From Streptomyces zhihengii (lineage in GTDB: Bacteria > Actinomycetota > Actinomycetes > Streptomycetales > Streptomycetaceae), in contig NZ_JAFEJA010000001.1 of the NCBI RefSeq assembly GCF_016919245.1, positions 6,417,501 through 6,481,500 of the forward strand: DNA of 64,000 bases, in the 5' to 3' direction. Made by a program: the position numbers and the translations under genes. The first letter of the stretch is position 1. Each line of letters opens with the position of its first letter. The notes beneath the pieces are model-generated. The model was not told the DNA's origin. It made no database searches and saw nothing but the letters and a program-made list of their open reading frames with translations. Shown here piece after piece: positions 31,212-39,855 of this stretch.

Positions 31212-31868
31212 GTGAGCCTCGCAGACATGCTCCAGCCCTTGCAGCAACCGCTGTTCACCCTGCTCGACACGCCCGTGAGCTGGGTCGAGGTCCTCGGCTT
31301 CGGCAGCGGCGCGCTCTGCGTCTGGCTCGTCGCCCGCCAGCACATCGCCAACTGGCCGATCGGCATCGCCAACAACCTCTTCTTCATCCTGCTGTTCACC
31401 CAGGCCGGGCTCTACGCCGACGCCGGCCTCCAGATCGTCTTCATCGCCCTCGCCGCGTACGGCTGGTGGACCTGGACCCACGGGGGTGGACCAGGCGCCG
31501 GCACGCTGCCCGTGCGCCGCACCACGCGCACCGAGTGGCTGTGGCTGCTCGCGGCGGGGGCGGTGGGGACCGCCGGCCTCACCCTCCTGCTGGACCGGGC
31601 CACCGACTCCACGGTCCCCTTCTGGGACGCCCTGACCACCGCGCTCTCCCTGATGGCGACGTACGGCCAGTGCCGCAAGCGCCTGGAGTCCTGGTGGCTG
31701 TGGATCGCCGCCGACGTGGTCTACATCCCGCTCTACGCCCACAAGGACCTGTACCTGACCTCGCTGCTCTACGTCGGCTTCCTGACGCTCTGCCTCGTCG
31801 GGCTGCGCAACTGGCACCGCGACCTCGCCGCGGGCAGGCCGGCGGCCCCGGTGGAGGCGGTCGCGTGA
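31212..31868 (+). CDS. pnuC: PnuC-family nicotinamide mononucleotide/riboside transporter
   Basis: PnuC is a membrane transporter for nicotinamide riboside or mononucleotide. The 218-residue protein has about seven hydrophobic segments and the family WPIGIANNLFFILLF block, an AAYGWWTWTHG segment and the C-terminal ESWWLWIAADVVYIPLYA. The GTG start at 31212 has AGGAGG five bases upstream; ATG 31182 lies inside the operator palindrome and is unlikely. It overlaps the next gene by four bases, and the downstream kinase/adenylyltransferase probably traps the imported ribosides. Confidence 0.92.
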   Translation: MSLADMLQPLQQPLFTLLDTPVSWVEVLGFGSGALCVWLVARQHIANWPIGIANNLFFILLFTQAGLYADAGLQIVFIALAAYGWWTWTHGGGPGAGTLPVRRTTRTEWLWLLAAGAVGTAGLTLLLDRATDSTVPFWDALTTALSLMATYGQCRKRLESWWLWIAADVVYIPLYAHKDLYLTSLLYVGFLTLCLVGLRNWHRDLAAGRPAAPVEAVA

Positions 31869-32935
31869 GCCGCCACGGACACGGCCTGGTGCTGGGCAAG
31901 TTCTATCCGCCGCACGCCGGCCACCACCACCTCGTCCGCACCGCCGCCGAGCGCTGCGAGCGGCTCACCGTGCTGGTGTGCGCCTCCTCCGTGGAGAGCG
32001 TCCCCCTGGCGGACCGGGTGGCCTGGATGCGCGAGGTCCACCCCGGGGTGCGGGTGGTCGGCGCCGTCGACGACACCCCCGTCGACCTCCACGACCCCGC
32101 CGTGTGGGACGCCCACATGGCCGTCTTCACCACCGCCGTCCCCGAACCGGTGGACGCCGTCTACACCTCCGAGGGCTACGGCGACGAACTCGCCCGCCGC
32201 TTCGGGGCCGTGCACGTGTCCGTCGACCCGGGCCGCACGGCGTTCCCCGTCTCCGGCACCGCCGTGCGCGGGGACCTCGCCGGCCGCTGGGACCACCTCG
32301 CCGCCCCCGTGCGGGCCGCGCTCACCCGGCGGGTCGTCGTCCTCGGCGCCGAGTCCACCGGCACCACGACCCTCGCCCTGGCCCTCGCGGAGCACTACCG
32401 CGGGCGCGGCGGCGTCTGGGCGCGCACCCGGTACGTCGCCGAGTACGGCAGGGAGTTCAGCGAGGACAAGCTGGCGGCCCTGCGGGCCCGGCGCCCGGGG
32501 GCCGACTGGGCCGACGTGTCCTTCGCCTCCGAGGAGTTCCCCGTCATCGCCCGGGAGCAGGCCGCCCGCGAGGAGGCCGCCGCCCGGGACGGGTCGCCGC
32601 TCCTCGTCTGCGACACCGACGCCTTCGCGACCACGGTCTGGCACGAGCGCTACCTGGCGGGCCCCTACCCCGCGGCGCCCGAACCGCGGCGCCAGCACCT
32701 GTGGATCCTGACCGACCACCACGGGGTCGCCTTCGAGGACGACGGGCTGCGCGACGGCGAGCATCTGCGGCCCTGGATGACCGGCCGCTTCCGCGAGGAG
32801 CTGGCCCGCACCGGCCGTCCGGCCGTCGAGGTGACCGGACCGCACGAGCGGCGGCTCGCCGCCGCGGTCGAGGCGGTCGACGCCCTGCTGGCCGACGGCC
32901 TCCGGTTCGCCGACCCGCTCCCGGAGCGCCGCTGA
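31865..32935 (+). CDS. nadR: NadR-like bifunctional NMN adenylyltransferase / ribosylnicotinamide kinase
   Basis: This 356-residue protein has two domains. The N-terminal nucleotidyltransferase domain carries GKFYPPHAGHHHLV, the HXGH-type motif for NMN adenylylation. The C-terminal domain resembles the ribosylnicotinamide kinase of NadR with a P-loop GAESTGTTT at residues 161-169. In the P-loop the expected Lys is Thr167, so kinase activity is uncertain. No helix-turn-helix precedes the first domain, so unlike the enterobacterial protein it is not a repressor. It is coupled to both neighbours by four-base or shorter overlaps. Confidence 0.88.
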   Translation: MSRHGHGLVLGKFYPPHAGHHHLVRTAAERCERLTVLVCASSVESVPLADRVAWMREVHPGVRVVGAVDDTPVDLHDPAVWDAHMAVFTTAVPEPVDAVYTSEGYGDELARRFGAVHVSVDPGRTAFPVSGTAVRGDLAGRWDHLAAPVRAALTRRVVVLGAESTGTTTLALALAEHYRGRGGVWARTRYVAEYGREFSEDKLAALRARRPGADWADVSFASEEFPVIAREQAAREEAAARDGSPLLVCDTDAFATTVWHERYLAGPYPAAPEPRRQHLWILTDHHGVAFEDDGLRDGEHLRPWMTGRFREELARTGRPAVEVTGPHERRLAAAVEAVDALLADGLRFADPLPERR

Positions 32936-33654
32936 TGACCGCGTACGACCCCGGCGCGTTCCCGCCGTTCGCCGTCACCGTCGACCTGGCGGTCCTCACC
33001 GTGCGCGGCGACACCCTCCAGGTGCTGCTCGTCGAACGGGGACAGGAGCCCTACCGCGGCGACTGGGCGCTGCCCGGCGGCTTCCTGCTGCCCGACGAGT
33101 CGGCCGAGACGGCGGCCCGCCGCGAACTGGCCGAGGAGACCGGGCTGTCGCCGTCGACCGCGGCCGGACTCCACCTGGAACAGCTCCGCACCTACAGCGA
33201 CCCGGGGCGCGACCCGAGGATGCGGGTGGTGTCCGTGGCGTTCACCGCGCTCGTGCCGGACCCGCCGGAGCCCCGCGGCGGCGGCGACGCGGCCCGCGCC
33301 CGCTGGACGCCCGCCGCCACCGCCGGACCGCTCGCCTTCGACCACGACCGGATCCTGGCCGACGCCCAGGAACGCGTCGCCGCCAAGTTCGAGTACACCT
33401 GCGTGGCCACCGCCTTCTGCCCGCCCGAGTTCACCCTCGGCGAGCTCCAGCGGGTCTACGAGACCGTCTGGGGCGTCGCGCTGGACCGGCCCAACTTCCG
33501 CCGCAAGGTCCTCGCCACCCCCGGTTTCGTCGAGGCCGTCCCGGGCGGACCGCGCCGCACCGGCGGCCGGGGGAAACCGGCCGCGCTCCACCGGGCGGGC
33601 CCCGCCCGCTTCCTGCACCCGCCCCTGCTGCGACCGGAAGGACGTCACCCATGA
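32935..33654 (+). CDS. nrtR: NrtR-type NUDIX transcriptional regulator of NAD metabolism
   Basis: This 239-residue protein joins an N-terminal NUDIX domain (FAVTVDLAVLTVRGD, then WALPGGFLLPDESAETAARR and ELAEETGL) to a C-terminal winged-helix region (FTLGELQRVYETVWG, DRPNFRRKVLAT). That is the layout of NrtR, a repressor of NAD biosynthesis and salvage genes that responds to ADP-ribose. The NUDIX box lacks none of the metal-binding glutamates at reading resolution, so residual hydrolysis is possible. It overlaps nadR (TGATG) and the next gene (ATGA) and probably binds the palindrome at 31182. Confidence 0.88.
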   Translation: MTAYDPGAFPPFAVTVDLAVLTVRGDTLQVLLVERGQEPYRGDWALPGGFLLPDESAETAARRELAEETGLSPSTAAGLHLEQLRTYSDPGRDPRMRVVSVAFTALVPDPPEPRGGGDAARARWTPAATAGPLAFDHDRILADAQERVAAKFEYTCVATAFCPPEFTLGELQRVYETVWGVALDRPNFRRKVLATPGFVEAVPGGPRRTGGRGKPAALHRAGPARFLHPPLLRPEGRHP

Positions 33655-34721
33655 CCTCGGCCACCCCGCACCCGACCCCGGCCACTCCCACCGCCGCCGC
33701 CGCGAAGCGGGCGGCGACCGGCTCCCTGATCGGCCTGGCGCTCGGGGACGCGCTCGGTTTCCCGACCGAGTTCAACGACGTGCCGTCGATCCTCGCGAAG
33801 TGCGGCCCCTGGCGGTCGATGGAGCTGCCCGAGCCCGCGATCGTCACCGACGACACCCAGATGACCCTCGCCCTCGGCCGGGGCCTGCGCACCGCGCTGT
33901 CCGGCGGCACCCTCGCGCCGCTGCGGATGGTCCGCCCCGTCCGCGAGGAGTTCACCGACTGGTACCACTCCCCGGACAACAACCGGGCGCCCGGCCGCAC
34001 CTGTCTGGTGGCCTGCCGGAAGCTCGACGACCCGGACCTGCCCTGGCAGGAGGCGAGCCAGATCGGCTCCAAGGGCTGCGGCGCCAACATGCGCGTCGCG
34101 CCCGTCGGGCTCGTCCCCGGGCTGAGCGTGCGCCACCGTGCCGGGGCCGCCCAGCTGCAGTCCGCGCTCACCCACGGCCACCCCACCGCGCTCGCCGCGA
34201 GCGACCTCACGGCACACGCGGTGCGCCTGCTCGCCGACGGCGCGGAGCCCACCGGGCTGGTCGGCCGGCTGCGCTCGTACGCGCTGGACATGCGCCGCAC
34301 GTACCACGAGGAGTGGCTGGGGGACCTCTGGCGGCACTCGACCGCCGACGCGAGCCCCGAGGCGTTCATCGCCCGCGGCTGGGACGAGTGCCTCGACGTG
34401 CTGGAGCGCCTCGCCGCGGCCGTGCGCTCGCCCGAGCCGGAGATCGACCCGTGCCTGGTCACCGGGGACGGCTGGATCGCCGAGGAGGCCCTGGCGACGG
34501 GCCTGCTGTGCTTCCTGATGTTCCCCGGCGAGCCCCTGACGGCGCTGCGCCGGGCGGCCTGCACCCGGGGCGACTCCGACTCGATCGCCTGCCTCGCCGG
34601 CGCCTTCGCGGGCGCCCACCTCGGGGCGGACGCCTGGCCCGCGGAGTGGGCCGGCCGGATCGAGTACCGGGAGGAGCTGCTGGCCCTGGGGGCCGCCTGG
34701 GACGTCCGAGCCGGAGCTTGA
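33651..34721 (+). CDS. ADP-ribosylglycohydrolase family protein
   Basis: This is a 356-residue protein of the DraG/ARH family that removes ADP-ribose from proteins or hydrolyses related compounds. Metal-binding motifs are readable: GSLIGLALGDALGFPTEF near the N-terminus, TDDTQMTLALG, and the C-terminal RGDSDSIACLAGAFAGA. It is the last gene of the pnuC-nadR-nrtR operon, joined by a four-base overlap, which fits recycling of ADP-ribose in NAD turnover. The precise substrate is not evident. Confidence 0.9.
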   Translation: MTSATPHPTPATPTAAAAKRAATGSLIGLALGDALGFPTEFNDVPSILAKCGPWRSMELPEPAIVTDDTQMTLALGRGLRTALSGGTLAPLRMVRPVREEFTDWYHSPDNNRAPGRTCLVACRKLDDPDLPWQEASQIGSKGCGANMRVAPVGLVPGLSVRHRAGAAQLQSALTHGHPTALAASDLTAHAVRLLADGAEPTGLVGRLRSYALDMRRTYHEEWLGDLWRHSTADASPEAFIARGWDECLDVLERLAAAVRSPEPEIDPCLVTGDGWIAEEALATGLLCFLMFPGEPLTALRRAACTRGDSDSIACLAGAFAGAHLGADAWPAEWAGRIEYREELLALGAAWDVRAGA

Positions 34722-34769
34722 GCCCGGGGCCTGAGTCCGGCCCCCGTCCGGGGTCGCGCCGGGCCCGGG

Positions 34770-35222
34770 TCAGGTCAGCAGGACGGCGCCCCCGGACACG
34801 GTGATCCGCTCCGGCGGCAGCGGCTTCGTCGCCGGGCCGCGCTCGACCGAGCCGTCGGCGACGCGGAACCTGCTGCCGTGGCAGGGGCAGACGATCAGCC
34901 CGTCGGTGACCGACCCGACCAGGCAGTGCTGATGGGTGCAGATCGCCGAGAACGCCTTGAACTGCCCGGCCTCCGGCTGGGTCACCACGACCTTCGGCCC
35001 CTTGAGGATCGTGCCGCCGCCCACCGGGACGTCCGCCGTCCTCGCCAGCTCCTCGCCGCCGGGGGCGGAGGTCCCGCGGGAGGCGGAGGCGCTGTCGGAC
35101 GCCTCCGGGGTCCCGCCCGTCTCCGGGGCGGACGGGCCGCCGCCGTCGCCGCCGCACCCCGTCGCCAGGGTGACCGCCCCCGCTGCGCCCGCCGCCAGGA
35201 CCGACCGTCGGCACGTGTTCAT
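34770..35222 (-). CDS. Rieske [2Fe-2S] protein with Tat-type lipoprotein signal
   Basis: This is an exported Rieske iron-sulfur protein of 150 residues. The N-terminus has a twin-arginine start (RRSVLAAG) and a lipobox-like LATGC, followed by a Ser/Gly/Ala-rich linker. The Rieske cluster ligands are in CTHQHC and CPCHGS. It probably serves as an envelope electron carrier, but no partner oxidoreductase is adjacent. It is convergent with the ADP-ribosylglycohydrolase gene. Confidence 0.87.
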   Translation of the reverse strand: MNTCRRSVLAAGAAGAVTLATGCGGDGGGPSAPETGGTPEASDSASASRGTSAPGGEELARTADVPVGGGTILKGPKVVVTQPEAGQFKAFSAICTHQHCLVGSVTDGLIVCPCHGSRFRVADGSVERGPATKPLPPERITVSGGAVLLT

Positions 35223-35362
35223 CACACTCTCCCTCGTACGGTGACGTCGCGGCCCGGCGTCGCCGGTGCCACGGGCATCGTCACCGCCCGTGCGGCCCGT
35301 GCGACGCAACCGGGCCCCCGTTGTCCGTCCGCCGGCCCAGCGCGGCGGCCCGCACGGGCGCG

Positions 35363-35698
35363 TCAGGGCCCCGGCGCGAGGCCCGTGGCCCGGCCGCTCC
35401 CGTCGCGCACCACGGTGGACACCGCCACCACGGCCTCGCGCTCGACGGCGCCGTGGACGTGCGGATACGAGGTGCCGCCGGCGTCCTCCCAGCGGACCTC
35501 GGCCGACAGCCGGGACGGGTCGACCGTCAGCACCAGCAGCCGCCCCGGCACCTCGCGGTAGCGGGCGTCCGCGACGGCGAGCGCGGCCGGCTCGTCGGCC
35601 GAGCAGTGGACGAAGCCCTCCTCGGCGAGGGACGCGGGGGCGTAGGGGGCGGGGGCGCCGGCGGCCCACCGGTCCTCGGGCACGACATGGAAGATCAT
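35363..35698 (-). CDS. DUF952 family protein
   Basis: This 111-residue single-domain protein begins MIFHVVPEDRW and contains EEGFVHCSADEPAALAVADA and YPHVHGAVEREAV, features I associate with DUF952. The function of the family is not established to my knowledge. It is divergent from the TetR gene across 92 bases and lies upstream of the Rieske gene in the same direction. Confidence 0.82.
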   Translation of the reverse strand: MIFHVVPEDRWAAGAPAPYAPASLAEEGFVHCSADEPAALAVADARYREVPGRLLVLTVDPSRLSAEVRWEDAGGTSYPHVHGAVEREAVVAVSTVVRDGSGRATGLAPGP

Positions 35699-35790
35699 GC
35701 ACCCGTTGTAGCAGCCTGCTTGTCCTCGTTGTTTGCCTATGGGGTGTAGGAAAATGCATACTGGCCGAAGGAAGAGGAGAGGAGGGCGTC

Positions 35791-36366
35791 ATGGCACGCG
35801 CCGGGCTGACACCCGACCGGCTCGCCCGAGCCGGAGCCGAGCTCGCCGACGAGGCGGGCCTCGACGCGGTGACCGTCTCCGCGCTCGCCCGCCGGTTCGG
35901 CGTCCGGGCCGCCAGCCTCTACGCCCATGTGCGCGGCACCGACGACCTGATGACCCGGATCGCCCTGCTCGCCCTGGAGGAACTGGCCGACCGGGCCGCC
36001 GACGCGGTGGCCGGCAGATCCGGCAAGGACGCGCTGGCCGCCTTCGCGGACGCCTACCGCGACTACGCCCGCGAGCACCCCGGCCGCTGGGCCGCGACCC
36101 GCTTCCCGCTCGACCCGGAGACGGCCGCCGCGAGCGCGGGCCCGCGCCACGCCCGGATGACGCGGGCGATCCTGCGCGGCTACGACGTGCCGGAGGAGGA
36201 GAGCGTGCACGCCGTCCGGCTGCTCGGCAGCGTCTTCAACGGCTGGGCCGGCCTGGAGAACGCCGGCGCCTTCGACCACAGCGAGCCCGGTCCGCAGGCG
36301 AGCTGGGAGCGGGCCGTCGACGCCTTGGACGTCCTCCTGCGGCACTGGCCGGCCCCCGGCCGCTGA
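35791..36366 (+). CDS. TetR-family transcriptional regulator
   Basis: This 191-residue regulator has a TetR helix-turn-helix (LDAVTVSALARRFGVRAASL, about residues 26-45) and a C-terminal ligand/dimer domain containing GSVFNGWAGLENAG, as in the WHG subtype. The ATG start has GAGGAGGG six bases upstream. It is divergent from the DUF952 gene and followed by the SGNH hydrolase gene after 99 bases, so either could be a target. Confidence 0.88.
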   Translation: MARAGLTPDRLARAGAELADEAGLDAVTVSALARRFGVRAASLYAHVRGTDDLMTRIALLALEELADRAADAVAGRSGKDALAAFADAYRDYAREHPGRWAATRFPLDPETAAASAGPRHARMTRAILRGYDVPEEESVHAVRLLGSVFNGWAGLENAGAFDHSEPGPQASWERAVDALDVLLRHWPAPGR

Positions 36367-36465
36367 GCCGGGGCCTGTCCGGCCCGGCGCCGGGAGCCCC
36401 GCACCCCGCCCGGCCCCACCCACCACCACGGCGGCGTCCCCGCGCCGCCGGGAACGGCGACCGAC

Positions 36466-37680
36466 ATGGACACCACCACCGCACCCGACCGCGACGACTG
36501 GATCACCACCCCCCTCACCGCCGCCCTGCTGCGCGGCGCGCTCGAACTGGAGCGCACCGGGCACGGCCTGCTGCCCCACCGGCTGCCCGCGCGCGCCCGC
36601 GCCCAGTGCACCGACCCGCAGCTCGCCATGGTCGAGTCGCAGCCCTCCGGCGTCCGCCTGGTCTTCCGCACCCGCGCCACGGCCGTCGAGCTGGACACGC
36701 TGCCCACCAAGCGGAACTACACCGGCGCCCCGCCGAGGCCCGACGGGGTCTACGAACTCCTCGTCGACGGCCGTCCCGCCGGGCGGGGCAGCGTGACGGG
36801 CGGCAACACGCTCACCATCGACATGGAGACCTGGGCGAGCGACTACCGCCCCGGCGAGCCCGGGACGGTCCGCTTCGACGGTCTGCCGGGCCGTGCGAAG
36901 ACCGTGGAGATCTGGCTGCCGCACAACGAGACCACCGAGCTCGTCGCCCTGCGCACCGACGCGCCCGTGGAGGCCGTGGCCGAGCGGGGGCGGGTGTGGC
37001 TCCACCACGGCAGCTCCATCAGCCACGGCTCCGAGGCGGCCGGACCGACCTCCATCTGGCCGGCGCTCGCGGCCTCGCTCGGCGGCGTCGGGCTGGTCAA
37101 CCTGGGCCTCGGCGGCAGCGCCCTGCTGGACCCGTTCACCGCGCGCGCCATGCGGGACACCCCGGCGGACCTGATCAGCGTCAAGATCGGGATCAACCTG
37201 GTGAACCTCGACCTCATGCGGCTGCGGGCCTTCGGGCCGGCCGTGCACGGCTTCCTCGACACCATCCGCGACGGGCACCCGGCCACCCCGCTGCTCGTCG
37301 TCTCGCCGATCCTCTGCCCCATCCACGAGGACACCCCCGGTCCCGGCGCCCCCGACCTGGAGGCCCTGTCCACCGGCCGGGTCCGCTTCGTCGCCACGGG
37401 GGACCCCGCCGAGCGGGCGGCGGGCAAGCTGACCCTCGGCGTGATCCGCGAGGAACTGGCCCGCATCGTCCGGGAGCGGGCCGCCGACGACCCGCATCTG
37501 CACCACCTCGACGGGCGCGAGCTGTACGGGCCGGCCGACCACGAGAGGCTGCCGCTGCCCGACAACCTCCATCCCGACGCGGCCACCCACCGCCTGATCG
37601 GCGAACGCTTCGCGACGGCGGTGTTCGGGGAGGGGGGCGCGTTCGCCGAAGGGGGGACGTCCAGCCCGTCCGCCGACTGA
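36466..37680 (+). CDS. SGNH/GDSL-type hydrolase
   Basis: This 404-residue esterase-like protein has an N-terminal beta-rich region (about 1-170) followed by an SGNH hydrolase core. The nucleophile motif GSSISHG places Ser184 as the likely catalytic serine; NLGLGGSALLD supplies the conserved Gly, and DNLHPDAATH supplies Asp and His. The two-part layout is reminiscent of carbohydrate esterase-like SGNH enzymes. No signal peptide is visible. It may be regulated by the TetR gene just upstream. The substrate is unknown. Confidence 0.85.
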   Translation: MDTTTAPDRDDWITTPLTAALLRGALELERTGHGLLPHRLPARARAQCTDPQLAMVESQPSGVRLVFRTRATAVELDTLPTKRNYTGAPPRPDGVYELLVDGRPAGRGSVTGGNTLTIDMETWASDYRPGEPGTVRFDGLPGRAKTVEIWLPHNETTELVALRTDAPVEAVAERGRVWLHHGSSISHGSEAAGPTSIWPALAASLGGVGLVNLGLGGSALLDPFTARAMRDTPADLISVKIGINLVNLDLMRLRAFGPAVHGFLDTIRDGHPATPLLVVSPILCPIHEDTPGPGAPDLEALSTGRVRFVATGDPAERAAGKLTLGVIREELARIVRERAADDPHLHHLDGRELYGPADHERLPLPDNLHPDAATHRLIGERFATAVFGEGGAFAEGGTSSPSAD

Positions 37681-37932
37681 GGACACGGCGGCGGCCGTGC
37701 CGCGGCGGCCGGCCCGCGCACGGCCGGCGCCCCGCCCCCGAGCGCACCGATCCCGCCGGCCGTCCCCGCGGGCCTGCCCTCGCCGCACCCCCCCGCCGCG
37801 CGCGGGTGCCCCCGATCGCCGGACGGGCTGGTTGCCCGGTGCCGCCGCCCCGCTGGCTACGCTGGGCGGACAGCACACCCCCGCGCCGGCCGCCGCCCCG
37901 CGGCACGGCCCCCGTCGCTAGGACACCGCCCC

Positions 37933-39018
37933 GTGAGAACCGCGCTCGTCATCGGAACCGGACTGATCGGCACCTCCGCCGCGCTCGCCCTCGCGGGCCG
38001 CGGGGTCACCGTGCATCTCGTCGACCACGACGCGGCCCAGGCGCGTACCGCGGCGGCGCTCGGCGCGGGCACCGACGCGCCGCCCGAGGGCCGGGTGGAC
38101 CTCGCCGTGGTCGCCGTGCCGCCCGCCCATGTCGCCGCCACCCTCGCCGAGGTGATCAAGGCGGACGCCGCGCGCGGCTACCTGGACGTCGCCAGCGTCA
38201 AGGGCGGACCGCGCCGCGAGCTGGAGGCGACGGGCACCGACCTGTCCGCCTACATCGGCAGCCACCCCATGTCGGGCAAGGAGCGCTCCGGGCCGCTCGC
38301 CGCCAGCGCCGACCTCTTCGAGGGCCGCCCCTGGGTGCTCACCCCCACCCGGGACACCGACACGGAGGTGCTGAACCTCGCCCTGGAACTGGTCGCGCTG
38401 TGCCGGGCCGTCCCCGTGGTGATGGACGCGGACGCCCACGACCGGGCCGTCGCCCTCGTCTCGCACACCCCGCAGCTCGTCTCCTCGATGGTCGCCGCCC
38501 GGCTGCGGGAGGCCGACGAGACCGCCGTCCGGCTCTGCGGCCAGGGCATCCGCGACGTCACCCGGATCGCCGCCTCCGACCCCCGGATGTGGGTGGACAT
38601 CCTGTCCGCCAACCCCGGCCCGGTCGCCGACGTGCTGGCGGGCGTCGCGTCCGACCTGGAGGAGACCGTCCGCTCCCTGCGCTCCCTCCAGGCCGACGAC
38701 GCCGCCGAGCGCTCGGCGGGCGCCGCCGGCATCGAGGACGTGCTGCGCCGCGGCAACGCCGGCCGGGCCCGGGTCCCCGGCAAGCACGGCGCGGCCCCCG
38801 CCTCCTACGAGACCGTCGCCGTGCTCATCAGCGACCAGCCGGGCGAGCTCGCCCGGATCTTCGCGGACGCGGGCCGGGTCGGCGTGAACATCGAGGACGT
38901 GCGCATCGAGCACGCGACGGGACAGCAGGCCGGCGTGGTGCAGCTCATGGTCGAGCCGTCCGCCGCCCCCGTCCTGAGCGCCTCGCTGCGGGAGCGGGGC
39001 TGGGCGCTGCGGCAGTAG
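37933..39018 (+). CDS. tyrA: Prephenate dehydrogenase with C-terminal ACT domain
   Basis: TyrA oxidatively decarboxylates prephenate for tyrosine synthesis. The 361-residue protein begins with a Rossmann NAD(P) loop GTGLIGTS (residues 8-15), contains the YIGSHPMSGKERSG active-site block and the SHTPQLVSS segment, and ends with an ACT-like domain (VAVLISDQPGELARIFADAG), which suggests feedback control by an aromatic amino acid. It is followed by cmk after 150 bases. The 252-base gap before it holds no gene I can see. Confidence 0.92.
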   Translation: MRTALVIGTGLIGTSAALALAGRGVTVHLVDHDAAQARTAAALGAGTDAPPEGRVDLAVVAVPPAHVAATLAEVIKADAARGYLDVASVKGGPRRELEATGTDLSAYIGSHPMSGKERSGPLAASADLFEGRPWVLTPTRDTDTEVLNLALELVALCRAVPVVMDADAHDRAVALVSHTPQLVSSMVAARLREADETAVRLCGQGIRDVTRIAASDPRMWVDILSANPGPVADVLAGVASDLEETVRSLRSLQADDAAERSAGAAGIEDVLRRGNAGRARVPGKHGAAPASYETVAVLISDQPGELARIFADAGRVGVNIEDVRIEHATGQQAGVVQLMVEPSAAPVLSASLRERGWALRQ

Positions 39019-39084
39019 CCCGCGCCCCCGGCCGGCCGGGGCCGGGCCCGCCCGCGGGCGGGCCGGACGCCGCGTGCAAGAGGG

Positions 39085-39117
39085 GTGCCCGGCACTCGGT
39101 AACCTTGTGCCGGGCAC
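39085..39117 (+). promoter_or_regulatory. 11-bp inverted repeat overlapping a possible cmk -10 element
   Basis: GTGCCCGGCAC (39085-39095) and GTGCCGGGCAC (39107-39117) form a perfect 11-bp inverted repeat with an 11-base loop. The loop contains TAACCT (39100-39105), a possible -10 for cmk about 60 bases upstream of its start. It could be the tyrA terminator or an operator; the sequence does not settle which. Confidence 0.5.
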
Positions 39118-39168
39118 ATCGGCAGTCCCGCCGGCCCGCCACCCCAGATCTGAAAGGTGTCCGACACC

Positions 39169-39855
39169 GTGGAATCCGTGATCGTCGCCATCGACGGCCC
39201 CTCCGGCACGGGCAAGTCGAGCACCTCCAAGGCCGTCGCCTCCGCGCTGGGACTGAGCTACCTCGACACCGGCGCCCAGTACCGCGCGATCACCTGGTGG
39301 ATGATCAGCAACGGCATCGACGTCTCCGACGCCGCCGCCGTCGCCGCCGTCGCGGGCAAGCCGGTCATCGAGTCCGGCACCGACCCGGCCGCCCCGGCGA
39401 TCACCGTGGACGGGCTGGACGCCTCCGGCCCGATCCGCACCCAGGAGGTCACCTCCAAGGTCAGCGCCGTCAGCGCCGTGCCCGAGGTGCGCACCGTGAT
39501 CACCGACCTCCAGCGGTCCATCGCCTCGGCCGCCGGGAAGGGCATCGTCGTCGAGGGCCGTGACATCGGCACCACCGTGCTCCCCGACGCCGACCTGAAG
39601 ATCTTCCTGACGGCGTCGCCCGAGGCGCGCGCCGCGCGCCGCAGCGGCGAGATCAAGGGCTCCGACGTCGCCGCCACCCGCGAGGCGCTGATCCGCCGGG
39701 ACACCGCCGACTCCAGCCGCAAGACCTCCCCGCTCGCCAAGGCGGACGACGCCGTCGAGGTCGACACCACCGAGCTCACCCTCCAGCAGGTCATCGAGTG
39801 CGTCGTGACCCTGGTCGAGGAGCGCCGGAGCGCACCGAAGCAGGTCGCCAGGTGA
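39169..39855 (+). CDS. cmk: (d)CMP (cytidylate) kinase
   Basis: Cmk phosphorylates CMP and dCMP using ATP. The 228-residue protein has the P-loop GPSGTGKS at residues 10-17, the family LGLSYLDTGAQYRAITWWM segment and VVEGRDIGTTVLPDADLK. GTG 39169 has GAAAGG 11 bases upstream and matches the family start; GTG 39157 is an alternative. The stop overlaps the start of the acyltransferase gene (GTGA), which is followed by der, a common cmk-plsC-der order in actinobacteria. Confidence 0.93.
   Translation: MESVIVAIDGPSGTGKSSTSKAVASALGLSYLDTGAQYRAITWWMISNGIDVSDAAAVAAVAGKPVIESGTDPAAPAITVDGLDASGPIRTQEVTSKVSAVSAVPEVRTVITDLQRSIASAAGKGIVVEGRDIGTTVLPDADLKIFLTASPEARAARRSGEIKGSDVAATREALIRRDTADSSRKTSPLAKADDAVEVDTTELTLQQVIECVVTLVEERRSAPKQVAR

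Noticed and set aside
37681..37932. A short gene between the SGNH hydrolase and tyrA
   Set aside because: Frames here are Pro/Arg-rich with no ribosome binding site; nothing protein-like.
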